Shown: positions 1 through 11,510, counted from the first letter of the stretch. The stretch: 64,000 bases of DNA from Brachypalpus laphriformis (GCA_945910035.1 OX246756.1:58243808-58307807), one strand, 5' to 3'. The notes: generated by a model not told the origin, from the sequence alone. Made by a program: numbers and translations.

Positions 1-1190
1 CGTTGAGGAAACTGATAATGTCCCCAATGCTTATCTCCGCTAACTCTATTAGGTTGTCAGAAAAAATGTTTACTTAGCGTACGCTGTCTAGCTCTGCCTA
101 GAGCAGGGACATTTGCAAAGGAAATTAAGAATTGTTTCTTTCTCATTAGCAGTCTTGCAGCTGCGGCAATGTGCATTAAACGTTATGTCTATTCTGGCCG
201 GGCTGATTGCCAGAACTCTTGCAATATCTGCACTGTTCCTGTTTCACAGTTTTTGTGTTTTATTTCAGTAGTATTTGGGCCACATCCAAATCCTGGGTAT
301 GATACAGTTCCGGAACCTCTGCCATCTACTATCAACATTTAATAGATATTGCGTAAAAATTCTACCCTTAAGGGCTCCCCAATGGGATGTACACCACCTC
401 CGCAAGATAACCATCAGGGGCAGATCCCTGTCTTGTTAGTTCATTAGCTCGCTCATTTCCCTCAATATTGGTGTGACCCGGCACCCAAAGGAGACTGATC
501 TTGAACTGAAGACACAGCGGGGCGAGTTCCTCTTTGCGCTGTTCTTCTAGCTTGGAAGTTGTAGTGGCAGATACTACCTTGATAGCGGCCTGGGTGTCAA
601 TGAGGATGGCTATGGCGTTAAGGGGTGTAGAGGTTTGTTTAAGTAGGCGACAAGCCTCTCGTACAGCAAGAACTTCCGCCTGGAAGAAACTGCACGCATC
701 AGGAAGTTGGTAAGACATGGAAATGTTGAGGGAATCGGAGAATATACCCGCCCCTACCCCACAGGTAATTTTTGAACCGTCGGTGAAGATTTTTGTTTCG
801 AACCCATTTGTCACTTTGGCTATTTCCCACTCCGCCTTGGTTTGGAATCTGGCCATGACGTCATTTCTGAAGTTCACTCTGGGAGTTATATAATCAGTTA
901 GATTAGCTACCAGATCGACCAGATGACTGGTGTGATAAGGTTTGGTTCCTTTTTCCCTTAGTCTCACCGCACTACATGATGATAAATACATGATATGAAG
1001 ATCGAGTGACCGAGGTTGGTTAACTTATAAAGCAGTTCGTCCACAACAAGACAAAACAGTAGGCGCGATAGCATCTCCTTGTCTTATTGTCCTTGATTGT
1101 CTGCTACGACGTATGAGTCTGCTAATCTTGTGCTCAATAGCACAAATTTGTCGATGATATCAACTGCGAGAAGGCGAGGAGGTGGCACCG
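1..1190 (-). pseudogene. I-group LINE remnant: RT stub, RNase H and zinc-knuckle end
   Basis: The open part (991 to 368) is an RNase H domain of the kind fused behind RT in I/LOA-type LINEs. It shows TDGSK, FQAEVLAV, IDTQAAIK and WVPGH, which carry the usual acidic residues and histidine. Just upstream (about 1085 to 1010) the same strand reads LLFCLVVDELLYKL, the RT stretch that normally precedes the catalytic AYADD. The AYADD core is missing, and the sequence passes straight to the post-RT region CSAVRLRE. Downstream (about 175 to 95) a frameshifted stretch reads HCRSC and LCKCP, the C-terminal zinc knuckle. It resembles fragment D (39019-40345). It is a dead internal-deletion copy that may continue left of the window. 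Confidence 0.8.
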
Positions 1191-3022
1191 AAATATGCTG
1201 GCTGGTATAACACTGCAATTCGCAAGGGATTTGACCCAAAGGATCTTGGTGACGATTAAATCAGTGCCTGTCCACGGCTTAACCGGACAGCAAGTGAAAG
1301 CAAAAGCTGAGAATCGTATGGAAGGGAGAACTTTGACTGTGGCACTACACTCCAGGAACTTTATAGGACGTAAGCACCACTTTTGTTATGAAGAAGATTG
1401 CAGTCTTCAAAGCTACTTCTATGTGCTCCTAGGCCAATCAACCCTTAGAATACGCCATTAGCTAATAAAATTGTAACGCTAAGCTACATAAAAAGTACAC
1501 ATTTGACTCACGTGTCTATAGTCGTAAACCTCTAATCTCGACACGAGTACATACCAAAAGCAAAAGTTTATTTACCGCACATACAAGTACAAGACACAAT
1601 ATCATCTAAAATGAAACAAATAAAACGACTCGTTATAAGGGCAAATGCTAAAAAAAAAAAAAGAAAAAAGAAAAAGAAAGTGAAGCACTTAAACCCCCTC
1701 TAATAAGAGGTCAACAGTTTCGTCGACGATGCGCGAAACCATTTCACATTCTCGTGCTCGTACTCGTATGCCATAACAATTTGCAACAACCAACCCACTT
1801 AGTCTTTATTGATACCGATTCCATTCTTTTGCTGTGCGAGTCGTCGTCCTCTATCCACCGAATGGGTACATTTAACCGGCAAAAAGGTCAGAGCAGTAAA
1901 AGTAAATGTTTCAAAGACGCAAAGTCTTCTTGTCGACAGACAGCTGTAGCCCATGCTACAAGGAGAAGTACGTGGAATGAGTTCCAGCACCTATCATGCG
2001 TATCTGAGGGTTTATCGATTTGAAAATATGATATTATGGAAATATTATTATATTGGGGGTTGTGTCATAAAATTGCCACAAATTATAGAATGACAAGTTC
2101 AAAGGATTTTTCCCTCGTGCCCAGGATTGATGGATACAGAGGCGAGACAGAGTAGGTACGCACTGTAAATTTGTATATTTAGTTACGTCTGCCGAAATCC
2201 GTGAAATTCTTGGTAGCTTGAGCAATTATGTTTGAGTATCATTGACCTGCGAGATGTGTCTGCTGGTTGACTTGGCACCGTAGAATATTTAATTTCATTT
2301 ACTCGCAGGTTAATGATTCATGTCTGGTGAAGAAATCTTATGGCGCCCAAGGACGTGCTATGCTCTCATCTACTGACGATACCTACTCAGACTCAATCAA
2401 TTATTTTCTCGTCAGACGAAATTATTTTTGTTAATACATAATTCATTGGGTCTTGTAGTCAATTTTTTTTTGTTGTATCTTAGGGATATTGTTCCAACAG
2501 TCAAGCGAAGTATGCCCTGTCAGCTGATTTGAGAAGGAACATTGATTACGGTCTTCCATTCAGTTTGACAACTCCTTGAGGCTTAGATCTGGAGACAGAG
2601 GCCCTACCATGTTTTTCAAAACGTCTCCCCCTTCCTTCTCTTCGAGAAAAATGCTGAAATGTAATTGGAATCATTGACCTGCTGCGTGGTGAATCAATTG
2701 GCAATTATTCGTAAGCCAAATGGCTGAACTTTGTCTATCAGAACAATTACTGCATACGGGCTCAATTTCATGATTGTGGATAGTGGAAATGTTTTTGTTT
2801 GAAGTATTAATCATATCAAAAAAAATACTGTGAATCAAAAACGAGTGGAAAAATCGCATCCCCAAACCAAATTGGACGTTATGCATGGAGTATGCAATGA
2901 GATCTAATATCTGCTATACCTAAAAATATACTTCTGTCTAATTTTCTCTCGTCATTTTCAACTTACGTCGTGCAGTTATCAAGTTGCATTTAAAGAGTCA
3001 TACCTTTAGGTGCAAGCTAATA
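1191..3022. other. No recognisable gene
   Basis: AT-rich sequence without a recognised coding region. Short open frames occur (for example 1195-1461 and 1754-2023 on the plus strand) but carry no motif I know. There is an A-rich simple stretch at about 1649-1680. Nothing else is supported. Confidence 0.5.
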
Positions 3023-3217
3023 TCTTATATATTAATACGTGAACACGAAACTTATCGTACGGGTTTTTAGTATTTATTATAAAAGCAGGTGGATGAAACT
3101 TACATCATTCGAAAGGTACTGTGCCATAGATGTGCAGAATAAAAAAATTATATGCGTGTGTAACCGTTAAGTTAGGTAAATTTCCCTCAGTCGAATTTCG
3201 ACCACATGCGATACTAG
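3023..3217 (+). mobile_element. Non-autonomous Helitron-like element, copy 1 (195 bp)
   Basis: It begins TCTTATATATTAATACGTG and ends in CTAG. A short inverted repeat (GTCGAA/TTCGAC) lies about 11 nt before the CTAG. It is preceded by A (3022) and followed by T (3218), with no target duplication. These are the hallmarks of Helitrons: 5' TC, 3' hairpin then CTRR, and insertion between A and T. A second copy at 46589-46970 shares both ends but has about 190 bp more interior. There is no Rep/helicase coding capacity, so it would depend on a helper elsewhere. Confidence 0.7.
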
Positions 3218-3916
3218 TAAAAAATAAAAGTACGAACCAAATCTTCCACGGAAATTACGAAGAAAAGTCCCCAGGACTTCGCGGAAGTTTCCGGGTTGAA
3301 TCATTGGCATCACAGGCAGAATTTTTTTGTTTAGCGCTTCGACGAAGTACATCTTCCGTTTTGTATCCAAAGACTTTCTCTTATAGTTTTGAGTTCGAAG
3401 CAAGGGTTTTTCTCACGACTATTCGTCCGAAGAGTTTAGGCTTTCTTAAAAGTCTTTTGTGGTGGGAAAGAGCTCAGGTTCGGAATGGTTTTGGTTAACT
3501 TCTACACGAATTTCTGCTGCTTTCTTCCATCTATTTCATTCGTTAGTTTTTGCAATAAACAGATCCTTACGTTCAGTTGTAATTCCTGACCTTACTTAGG
3601 TGTCTTTGGATGACTTGTGGTCTGAATGTAGAACTAAATAGTACAACTAGATAGGTACGGGTGAATCACGCCGCCTACTTCTGGAACCATTCATAATTAG
3701 TGATAAAGTTGGAGATATCCCTTAGATCATTTACATTAGTGATACGCCCGTGAACTGAGAACCAATATAAGGGTATTAATAATCCCTTTGACACGCGCAA
3801 ATTATAAAAAAAAAGTCTCTCCTTCTTGATCTCTGCAACTTTTGCGGAAATTCTTATGGGAAATTACTAACCTATGGCCAGGCCAAAATCATAATGAACA
3901 CAGGCACAATATTTCA
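3218..3916. other. No recognisable gene
   Basis: AT-rich sequence. One open frame (3130-3498, plus) crosses the Helitron end and is best seen as chance. No motif recognised. Confidence 0.4.
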
Positions 3917-6761
3917 ACTTACTTACTTATGTCCTGTATCCCCTTGTGGGTCCTAGGGCCTCTACTACGCCTACGCGCCATCGTGTACGGTTTCTGGCAA
4001 TATGTCTGAGTTCTCCCCAACTTTTTCCTAACTGCCGTGCCTCCTTCTCGACTGTTCTGAGCCATGTTCTCCTCGGACCGCCAGGTCTTCTCCCATCCTG
4101 ATGTTAGAGGGTCCCATTCCCCCGTTCCCACTCTTACGGAACGTGTGACCAATCCACTGGCACTTCCGCCATTGGATGGTTGTGCCTATTGGTTCCTGAC
4201 CCGTTCTCTCGTAAAGGTGTTCGTTAGAGATACGATTGGGCCAGAAAGTCCTTAAGATATTGCGCAGGCACCTATTAACGAACGTTTGCAGCTTTCTGGT
4301 GATAGTAGTGGTCACTCTCCACGTGCTGCAACCATATAACAGCACGGATTTAACGTTGGAGCGTAACAGTCTTATCTTGGTGCTCAAACTGATTGCATTG
4401 CTTCGCCATATTTTGGACAACATCCCGAACGCGGACTTTGTTTTGTCGATGCTGTTGGCTATATCCAGTTCGGTTCCACCATCGGTCGAGACAATACTCC
4501 CAAGATACTGGAAATTCCTACTTTCTCTACCGGTTGTCCAGCAATGCATATTTGAGCCGATGCGTTAGTTCCAAGGCTGATAATTTTAGTTTTTTCCGTA
4601 TTCATTTTCAGCCCGATGACGCCTACCTCCTTCTCCACATCTGTTGTCATTTGGTGGAGGTCCATAATTCTGTGGGAGAGTAAGCACACATCGTCAACGT
4701 AGTCAAGATATTTCAGTTGAGATGTAAGAGTCCATGGAATTCCTCCGTTTCCCGTCGACAAAGCTGCACGAAGCACTTCGCTAATCACCAATAGGAATAA
4801 TATTGGTCAAAGGATACAGCCTTGTCTTACCCCACTTTGGATCTCAAATTCCTCAGACAACCTACCCCTGTGCAGAACGTGACATTTGGAGCCTTCATAT
4901 GTAGCTTTGATAATAGCAATTAGTTTATCGGGAATACCTCTCCTGCATAAAACACGCCAAATGAACTCCCTGTTGACACTATCGAACGCCTCCTCAAAAT
5001 CGATGAACAGCAGATGCAGTGGCGATCGATATTCAACACACTGTTCGATGATAATCCGCAAGGTGTTGATGTGGTCGGCACAGGAGGATCCAGAGCGGAA
5101 ACCTGCTTGTTCGGCATCGAGTGTGTCTTCGAGATGTTGTTTGATTAGCCCCAGGATGATTCAACTATTATCTTAGCTACAGCAAGCAGCACGCCGATAC
5201 CCCTCCAGTTTCCGCACTCCATTAAATTTCCTTTCTTAGGAAGCTTGACGTCTATTCCCTTTTTCCACTCGTTAGGAAAGCTCTCAGCTTCCCAAGCTCT
5301 CTCTATAAGTGGAAGCAGAAGCTCAGCCGATGTTGTGGGCGCTGCTCGTAAGAGCTCTGCGGGAATACCGTCAAGTCCTACCGCCTTGTTGGTTTTGAGT
5401 GCCTTGATCGCGGTAATGATCTCATCTTTACTGGGAGTCGTGATGCGTATTCGGGAACTTCTCACCTCGGGCATCTCAGCCTGATTTGGGAGCATATCGC
5501 TAGCGAATACACGGCTCAAAGCCATAGCAAAATGCTCTTTCCATCTCTTGAGCTGGTCCTCATCCGAAATGAGGAAGGAATCGTCTAGGCTTTTCACTGG
5601 GTGTTGGCTAGAACTGCGACCACCTGCCAGCTCTTTCGTGATTCTGTAGACAGTCCTGCTGTCGCACCTCCGTGCAGCTTCTTCTGCTTCTGTAGTCAGC
5701 GCGTTGATTTAGTTGCGCCTGTCACGTCGCACGTTACGCTGAACTTCTCTCATCTTCATGTGATATAGCTCGCTCCTCTCTGCTGCTGGAGTAGCTGCAA
5801 CGCGACCCTTCAGCTGCTTTCGTTCGTCAATTCGTCTCTAGGTATCCTCGGAAAGCCACGCCCTATGTCTTCCCTGCGATCGACCGACAATTCCTTCAGC
5901 ACCAGATGTAAAAACATTTTTTACAGCACACCAATGATCTTGGATCTTTGCGGGCATTGAGCTGCTGATTGTTTCCACACCTTGCGAAAAGTGCTCCCTT
6001 AATTGTTGGCGGACCGACGGATCGCTAAGTCTATCGATGTTGAACCTGGGCATTCTTGTGTTGTCGTAAGATCTTCGAACTACAGCAGTGCGTAGTTGTA
6101 GAGTAGCTATCATAAGATGGTGATCTCGTACTATCCCCACATCTGCCCCTCGTCTGTTTCGGACGTGCAGAAGGAGGAGGAGACTACTTCTAAAGCGGCG
6201 GCTGATGGCGCAATGGTCAATTTGGTTGGAGGTTGCTTGCCTGTCGTTGGGAACCCAGCTGACTTTGTGACAGGTCTTGTGCTCAAACATGGTGCCACCT
6301 ATCACAAGGCGGTTGGCATTGCAGAAATCCACAAACCTTTCGCCGTTGTCATTGCGGTTGCCTAGTCCATGCTTCCCGATTATATGTTTGAGCCCTTCGT
6401 TGTCGTTGCCTACCTTGGCATTAGAATCCCCCATCACTATGACAATGTCTCCATTTGGTGTTGTGTTGAAGACGGCACTTAAGAGGTTGTAGAAGCTCTC
6501 CTTTTCGTCCTCAGACAAACTATTCGTTGGGGCGTAACACTGTATGATGGTGACTCATCATACTCTAGTCCGGAATCTGGCCGTCAAAATCCTATCACCA
6601 TGAGGCTGCCAACAAATCAGGCCCTTACGTGCTGTTGTTATTTGTAGTAGTCCGACTCCATATTCCCGTGGACTTCCGGATGGTCTTCCAGAATAGAGTA
6701 GTACAGTGTTACGCGTTGGGGACCATCTTACTTACACTTACCCCCAAAATGTCCAGTTTAT
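3917..6761 (-). mobile_element. RTE-like LINE, element A' (5'-truncated copy of A)
   Basis: This is a near-identical inverted copy of the 3' six-sevenths of element A (35234-38538). In its own sense it ends with AAGT repeats directly after the stop codon, like A. Its 5' end is lost inside the endonuclease domain: similarity to A stops at about 6761 after a deletion of about 22 nt near 6721. There is no clear target-site duplication. The different 5' end and different tail length argue for an independent retroposition rather than a segmental duplication. Confidence 0.85.
3927..6761 (-). pseudogene. EEP endonuclease plus RT polyprotein of element A', broken
   Basis: In coding order: a partial EEP domain (6518 to 5838) with VMGDSNAKVG, SNQIDH and RDHHLMIA; a linker; RT fingers (5597 to 5145) with KAVGLDGIPAELLR and LPKKGNLMECGNWRG; RT palm (about 5110 to 4680) with FIDFEEAFDSVNREF, GVRQGCIL and YVDD; and the thumb to the stop at 3927-3929. 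It is broken by a stop near 5840, a frameshift after VAKIIVESSWG near 5150, a TGA after GVRQGCIL at about 4809, and further frameshifts near 4540 and 4100. The 5150 frameshift and the TGA are also present in element A, so they predate both insertions. The palm motif is YVDD rather than the usual YADD. Confidence 0.8.
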
Positions 6762-6857
6762 ATCAATGTTCTCTGATGCTAAAAATTATCTCCAAGCTTT
6801 TGTCCATTCCTCTTTGACGCTGACGTTAGAGTCGTGTAGTCTTTTGGCTAATCTTAT

Positions 6858-7608
6858 TTATGGTTTCCGTGATTTTAAGCGGAAGTAGAAGTTGTCCATA
6901 GTAAACTCATGAATTGGGAGGTTTGGGTTGTTTTGGAGTTTGATATATTCCCTAACAAGCATGTTTTGGCGTTTTAATGCGGTTGGGGGAATACTACTCA
7001 GTACTGGGAGCCACTGGATAGGTGTGGATCTCATCGTTCCGGTAATTAAGCGCATTGCGATATGAAGCTGGCTATCAATCATCTTGGCATGTGCACTGTT
7101 CAGCCAGATGGGAGCTCCAAATTCGGCAGATGAATATACCAGGCCAAGAGCAGCTGTGCGCAGTGTGCCAGGGGAGGCACCATAGGTACTAGATGGGAGC
7201 TTTTGAAGCGGTTTGAATGTCAAGGTTCTATCCAATGTTATTCCTAGATATTTCGGTTGCTGGTTATATGGAAGAACAACACCGTTGAATCTGGCCTCCA
7301 GTGGACGGTGAGCTAATTGATTATTAAAATTGAAGCGATCACTGAAGCCACCTGCCACATCGATTGCACTCTCCAATCTGTCACTTATGATGCGTTCCAG
7401 TATTTTCCCCATTTCTAACATGCAATGAGGCCTATACGATGGCGGATCCTGCAGTGGTCTATTACCTTTTGGTAGGACGACCAGTGTTTGTTTCTTCCAC
7501 TTTTCGGGGAATCCTCCTTCCTTGAGGCAAGTATTGTGAACCTCTGCAGCGATGTGTGGGCGTCAATTGATTGCCATTTTTAAGGCAATATTGGGGATTC
7601 CATCGACA
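6858..7608 (-). pseudogene. R1/jockey-like LINE RT remnant lacking its catalytic core
   Basis: The part before 7421 (in another frame, about 7608 to 7430) reads GVDGIPN, WKKQTLVVLPKGNRPLQDP and YRPHCMLEMGK, typical RT fingers. The open frame 7421 to 6858 continues LERIISDRL, then jumps to PKYLGITLDRTLTF and GLVYSSAEFGAPIW, which belong to the thumb. The palm, including the YADD motif, is deleted. The 3' side (6762-6857) has no recognisable content. It abuts fragment F at about 7608 with no visible duplication. Confidence 0.7.
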
Positions 7609-7823
7609 CCTAGTAAAGCCCTCTCTCGAACGACTAAGGTAGCCTAATTATTCCAGTCCTGCTATATGGCACAGGGCATGGACTCTATCGAAATCGGATG
7701 AGGATGTCCTTAGCTACTTTGAGCGATAGGTTCTTCGAGTGATTTATGGACCCGTCTGCATAGACGCCGCGTGGAGAAGGAGATGTAATCAGGAACTGTA
7801 TGGGTTGTACAGAGATATCGACC
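7609..7823 (+). pseudogene. RTE-like LINE fragment F, left half
   Basis: It matches the thumb-coding part of the 28099-31237 element: TKV, VLLYG, GPVCID, WRRR and YGLYRDID at about 7640-7823 correspond to 30750-30960. It has a small deletion near 7645 and frame breaks. It stops exactly at the duplicated target of element E and resumes at 11318. Confidence 0.75.
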
Positions 7824-7898
7824 TTCTTCTTCTTCCTTTTATCAGCGAGGCTATGATCCGAAAACAAGGGATCACAGCTCTCCCACTTCACTGCATTT
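7824..7898 (-). promoter_or_regulatory. 3' UTR of element E with stem-loop and GAA-repeat tail
   Basis: It contains an inverted repeat TGATCC/GGATCA (plus-strand 7854-7859 and 7869-7874, 9-nt loop) followed by CTGATAAAAGGAAGAAG in the element's sense. The same structure is present at 51779-51799 and in the 98-bp copy at 55065-55162. A 3' stem-loop plus short repeat tail is the usual recognition signal for the RT of stringent LINEs; that role here is inferred. Confidence 0.55.
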
Positions 7899-10800
7899 CT
7901 ACTGATCCGCCTGTGGGGTTCGCCTATTTGACCTCAGAAAATATCGGCAGGCCTGCCGATTTTGGATCACTCGGTTACTGAGGCCAATGAAATGCCGATG
8001 TCGTCGCATTTGTCTGATCCAGGCGTTTATAGGCCTGCCTTTCCTACATCGCGATGTCTTTGGAACGTGCATAGATATTGCCTTTTTAACAGGGTTCAAA
8101 TGATCTCTTCTTTGAACGTGGCAATACCAACTGAGCCGGTCACGCTCTATTTTTTGTACGATGGTTTCCTTGATGTGAAAGCTTCCACGGATCTTCGAAC
8201 TTCTTATTCGATCAAGCTTGGTCACTCCTGCTGTCATGCGAAGCATCTTCATCTCAGCTGCCGTTAATTTACTCTCATACTTTTTGTACATCGTCCAACA
8301 TTGTGAACCGTATGTGAGCGCTGGACGTACAACTGCGGTGTAGAGCCTTCCTTTCAACTTAGGGGGCATTTTTCTGTCACAGAAGATAGCGGAATTTTCT
8401 CGCCACTTCATCCACCCTACGCTTACACGATGATTGATGTCGTCATCACAAGTTGCTTTGCTATTGATCATAGATCCCAGATATTTGAACTTTTCGCACT
8501 TGGGAAGCACTGTTCCATTCAAATAAATGTCTGGAATAGGCCTGAGTGGATCAGAGAACGGGCAGCACAAGTATTCTGTCTTTTTTGAACTAATGCGATA
8601 CCCATTTCCCTCCAAAACGTCCACCTACACATCAAGTGCTCGTTGCAGGGATGTAGGATCCTCACTTATGATGGCTCCATCGTCAGCAAAGAATAACTGA
8701 TGTACCTTGGGGTCCATCACTTTACCTTCAAGCAGATAATCAAGGACTGTAATAAAGAGCAAAGGACTTAAAACGCTTCCCTGGTGCACCCCGACTTTGA
8801 TTGGGAACTCTTCGGTTACTCCAGCGGGACATCTTACTCCTGTCTTTGCTCCTTCGTACATGTCCATGATCATCTGTACATAGGTTTCTGGAACCCCTCG
8901 ATGTCTTAGCGCCACCCATATCAGATCTCGTGGTTGTCTGTCGAATGCCTTTTCAAAGTCAACCAATACAATATGCAAATCCCTTAAGGAATCACGATGT
9001 TTTTCCATTATGATCCTTATACTTTGGATTGCATCTGTGGTTGATTTACCCGAGACAAACCCGCACTGATCATCAGATAGCCGTATTATTTTTCGCAGTC
9101 GGCCACCTAATACCCGCTCAACGATCTTCATGGTGTGTGACATCAGCTTGATCGAACGGTAGTTATCACAGTTTCGCGTATTACCCTTCCCTTTGTATAC
9201 AGGGAGAAGGTAACTTTCCCTCCATTGATTCGGCATTGGATCACCTCTCACGAATTTGGAGATGAGAATTCTGAGCCATCTGAACCCGATGTCTCCCATC
9301 TTTTTCCAGAACTCAGAGGGTATCTCGTCTGGCCCAACCGCTTTTCGTTTTTTGGAGTATTTGACCGCCTCACTAACTTCTTCGACTGTAATGTCGGGTA
9401 TTTCTTCACAGTTAGGGGTGGCTCTTGGAAAGTATAGCCGGGGAAACTGTTCATTCAAAAGCTCTTCACAATACTGCCGCCACCTCTGCAGAATTTTGTC
9501 GTCATCCACAAGAAGCTGGCCATGAGCATTGCTAATGAACTTTGGCGAACGAATCTCCTGAGCATTGTTCCTTCTTTGGGCGGCTATTTTGAAGATAGTG
9601 GCGCTCTTGTTCATATTGTGTCTTCGCAGCTCCTGGATAGCCTGGTTTGCATCAGCAACCGGGGAAAATATTTTCTCCAGCTCCCGATACAGGCCATCCG
9701 TACTCTCTGCTTGAAGCTGGGCGCACTTCTTCTTCGCTTTTTTCTTGCAGCATCTGTATTCCATTTCGAGGCGAGCTTTTTCGTCACTATTATTAGAGGG
9801 GCACTTTGACCAAGCTTTGAAAGCCGCTTTCTTCTCATTTATCAGCATCTTAGCTTCATCACTCCACCACCATGTTTCTTTGGCGTGTTGATGGTGGCCT
9901 TTTGAAGCTCCTAGCAGTGATTTGGCCTTCTTTAAGCAAGTTCGCTGTAGGGAATCCCACATATTTTGTGCTCTGCACTCTTCATCCTCAGCTCCGTTGA
10001 TGGTGTGAGAGAGGTAATTTTTCATTACGAAAACAAAAGCTTCGCCTTTTTCTTTGTCCAGATTGTACCACTTGATTTTCTCAGAGACCCTTGTTTGTTT
10101 GCTTTTCTTCGGTGTTTTCATAAAAATTTCTGTTAGTAGGAGACGGTGTTGCCGAGCGATTGCCTCTCCCAGGATCACTTTGCAATCTTTTACCCGGGGC
10201 TTCATGAAACTGCCTACCAAATGGTAGTCAATCTGAGTTTCATCTCCACCACTGCTGTAAGTGATCAGGTGTCGGCTTTGTTTGATGAACATGGTATTTA
10301 ACACGATAAGACCGTGTGATTTGCACATGCTTAGGATGTCTTCACCAGGAAGGTTCCTGGTGCCATATCCTAGTCCTCCATGGCAGTCTTCATAGTCTTC
10401 GTTTGATTTCCCGACATGTCCATTCAAATCTCCTCCAACAAATAGAAATTCTTCCTTTGGGATGTTCTCAAGGAGATTGTGGAAATCTAGCCAAAATGCA
10501 TCTTTATCTCTCTGATTGTACCCATCGTGGGGAGCATATGCACTGACAATATTCCACACCTCTCCTTGTATTACTAATTTGAGAGACATCAAACGGTCGC
10601 TGGAATTCGAAATGCTCAAGACGTTACCAAGTAGCTCTGCCGCAAGGATGATACCGATTCCGTTCTTAGACTTTTCCGTTCCGTAGTAGAACATCTTGTA
10701 ATCTTTTGTCCTAACGTCCAAGAAACGCGCCCGATTCCCGGTGTTTTTCCATTTCGTCTCTTGGACACACAAGATGTCCACCCGCCTTCTATTCATCATC

Positions 10801-11009
10801 TCTTCCAGCTCGTAACTTCGACCGGTCATGCTTCCAACGTTCCAACTCGCGACCCTCAAATTGCGTCCAAACTGTTTCATTATTTTGCTAGCCCCCGGAA
10901 TCCGTATAGCTCTGACCCGAACATTTCTGCTCGGTCCAGGATCAGTACCATGCACAGCAGTGGTAGTGCCTGGCGGGGTAGTGCCTTTCCTTTTTGCAAG
11001 TATTATCAT
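7899..11009 (-). pseudogene. Endonuclease-reverse transcriptase of element E, one premature stop
   Basis: It is one frame of about 1037 codons, interrupted only by TAG at 8625-8627. The first ATG in frame is at 11009; the frame is open a few codons further up. The EEP domain comes first (WNVGSMTGR, CVQETKW, SAYAPHDG, GGDLNGHVG, about residues 45-285). RT follows (KAVGPDEIPSEFWK, CGFVSGKSTTDAI, VDFEKAFDRQPRD, GVHQGSVLSPLLF, FFADDGA, about 520-790). After the stop come a thumb and a basic C-terminus ending RRTPQADQ. The copy at 50510-51754 has TGG (Trp) where this one has TAG, so the stop is a point mutation in this copy. In the family this enzyme nicks target DNA and primes reverse transcription from the nick. 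Confidence 0.9.
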
Positions 11010-11220
11010 AATGATACAGTTTTGCAATACAATTTTTGCACCATATTGCGATGGTGTTTGTGGTTTGACACGTGCATGCTCCTGTTTTAGTATTGTTTCA
11101 TCTTTCTTTTATGACACCGGTGATCTCCAGTCGTGTCAACCCACGGACTCGCATGCACACTTGTGGGAGGGTTTTTATGGTAGTATATGTGTCGCTAGGC
11201 TCACTTGGGTGTTATATTGC

Positions 11221-11317
11221 CTAGATCTGATTTGTCCCCTTAGTCGCCTTTTACGACAAGCGCTGGTTGTTGGGGGGGGCGCTGCAGTGATATTCTTAAC
11301 CCGTCCCTGCACGGGCA
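11221..11317 (-). promoter_or_regulatory. Structured 5' end of element E
   Basis: Read in the element's sense: a hairpin CCCGT/ACGGG, then TTAAGAATAT, a second hairpin AGCGC/GCGCT, and a third hairpin GTCG/CGAC inside GTCGTAAAAGGCGACTAA. The 5' end of jockey copy 1 (26695-26812) has the same order of elements and a nearly identical third hairpin. The function is unknown. An internal promoter or a self-cleaving RNA are both possible. Confidence 0.45.
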
Positions 11318-11510
11318 TACAGAGATATCGACCTAACCAGAAGAGTACGCATACAGCGACTGAGATGGCTAGGACACCTAGAGCGAATGGACATCAATGC
11401 CCCGGCCCGAAAAGTTGTCAAATCTATTCCCGAAGGACGACGCAATAGAGGAAGGCCTCACCTTAAGTGGTGCGAACAATAGGAAAAGGACCTCAAACTT
11501 TACGTATGAA
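11318..11510 (+). pseudogene. RTE-like LINE fragment F, right half
   Basis: It continues the left half after the duplicated target: YRDIDLTRRVRIQRLRWLGH-like reading, then basic residues, as at 30945-31150. It contains a stop and fades out at about 11510. Its own 3' tail is not visible. Confidence 0.7.

Larger units (their letters stand above)
7824..11317 (-). mobile_element. Full-length EEP/RT LINE, element E, with 16-bp target duplication
   Basis: The 16-bp sequence TACAGAGATATCGACC flanks it at 7808-7823 and 11318-11333, and fragment F continues across it. In its own sense it runs from TGCCCGTGCAGGGACGGG at 11317, through a leader of about 300 nt and one long ORF, to a 75-nt 3' UTR ending in GAA repeats (plus-strand TTCTTCTTC at 7824). 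Other copies are 50487-51827 (5'-truncated) and 55065-55162 (98-bp tail only). One nonsense codon is the only lesion I saw, so it is young. The clade is RTE/CR1-like; I cannot decide which from motifs alone. Confidence 0.9.

Noticed and set aside
1195..2023. Two plus-strand open frames of about 88 codons as host genes
   Set aside because: No known motif, no codon pattern I could defend and no splice context; AT-rich intergenic sequence gives such frames by chance.
3130..3498. 122-codon plus-strand open frame
   Set aside because: It starts inside the Helitron-like element and runs out of it, and has no motif.
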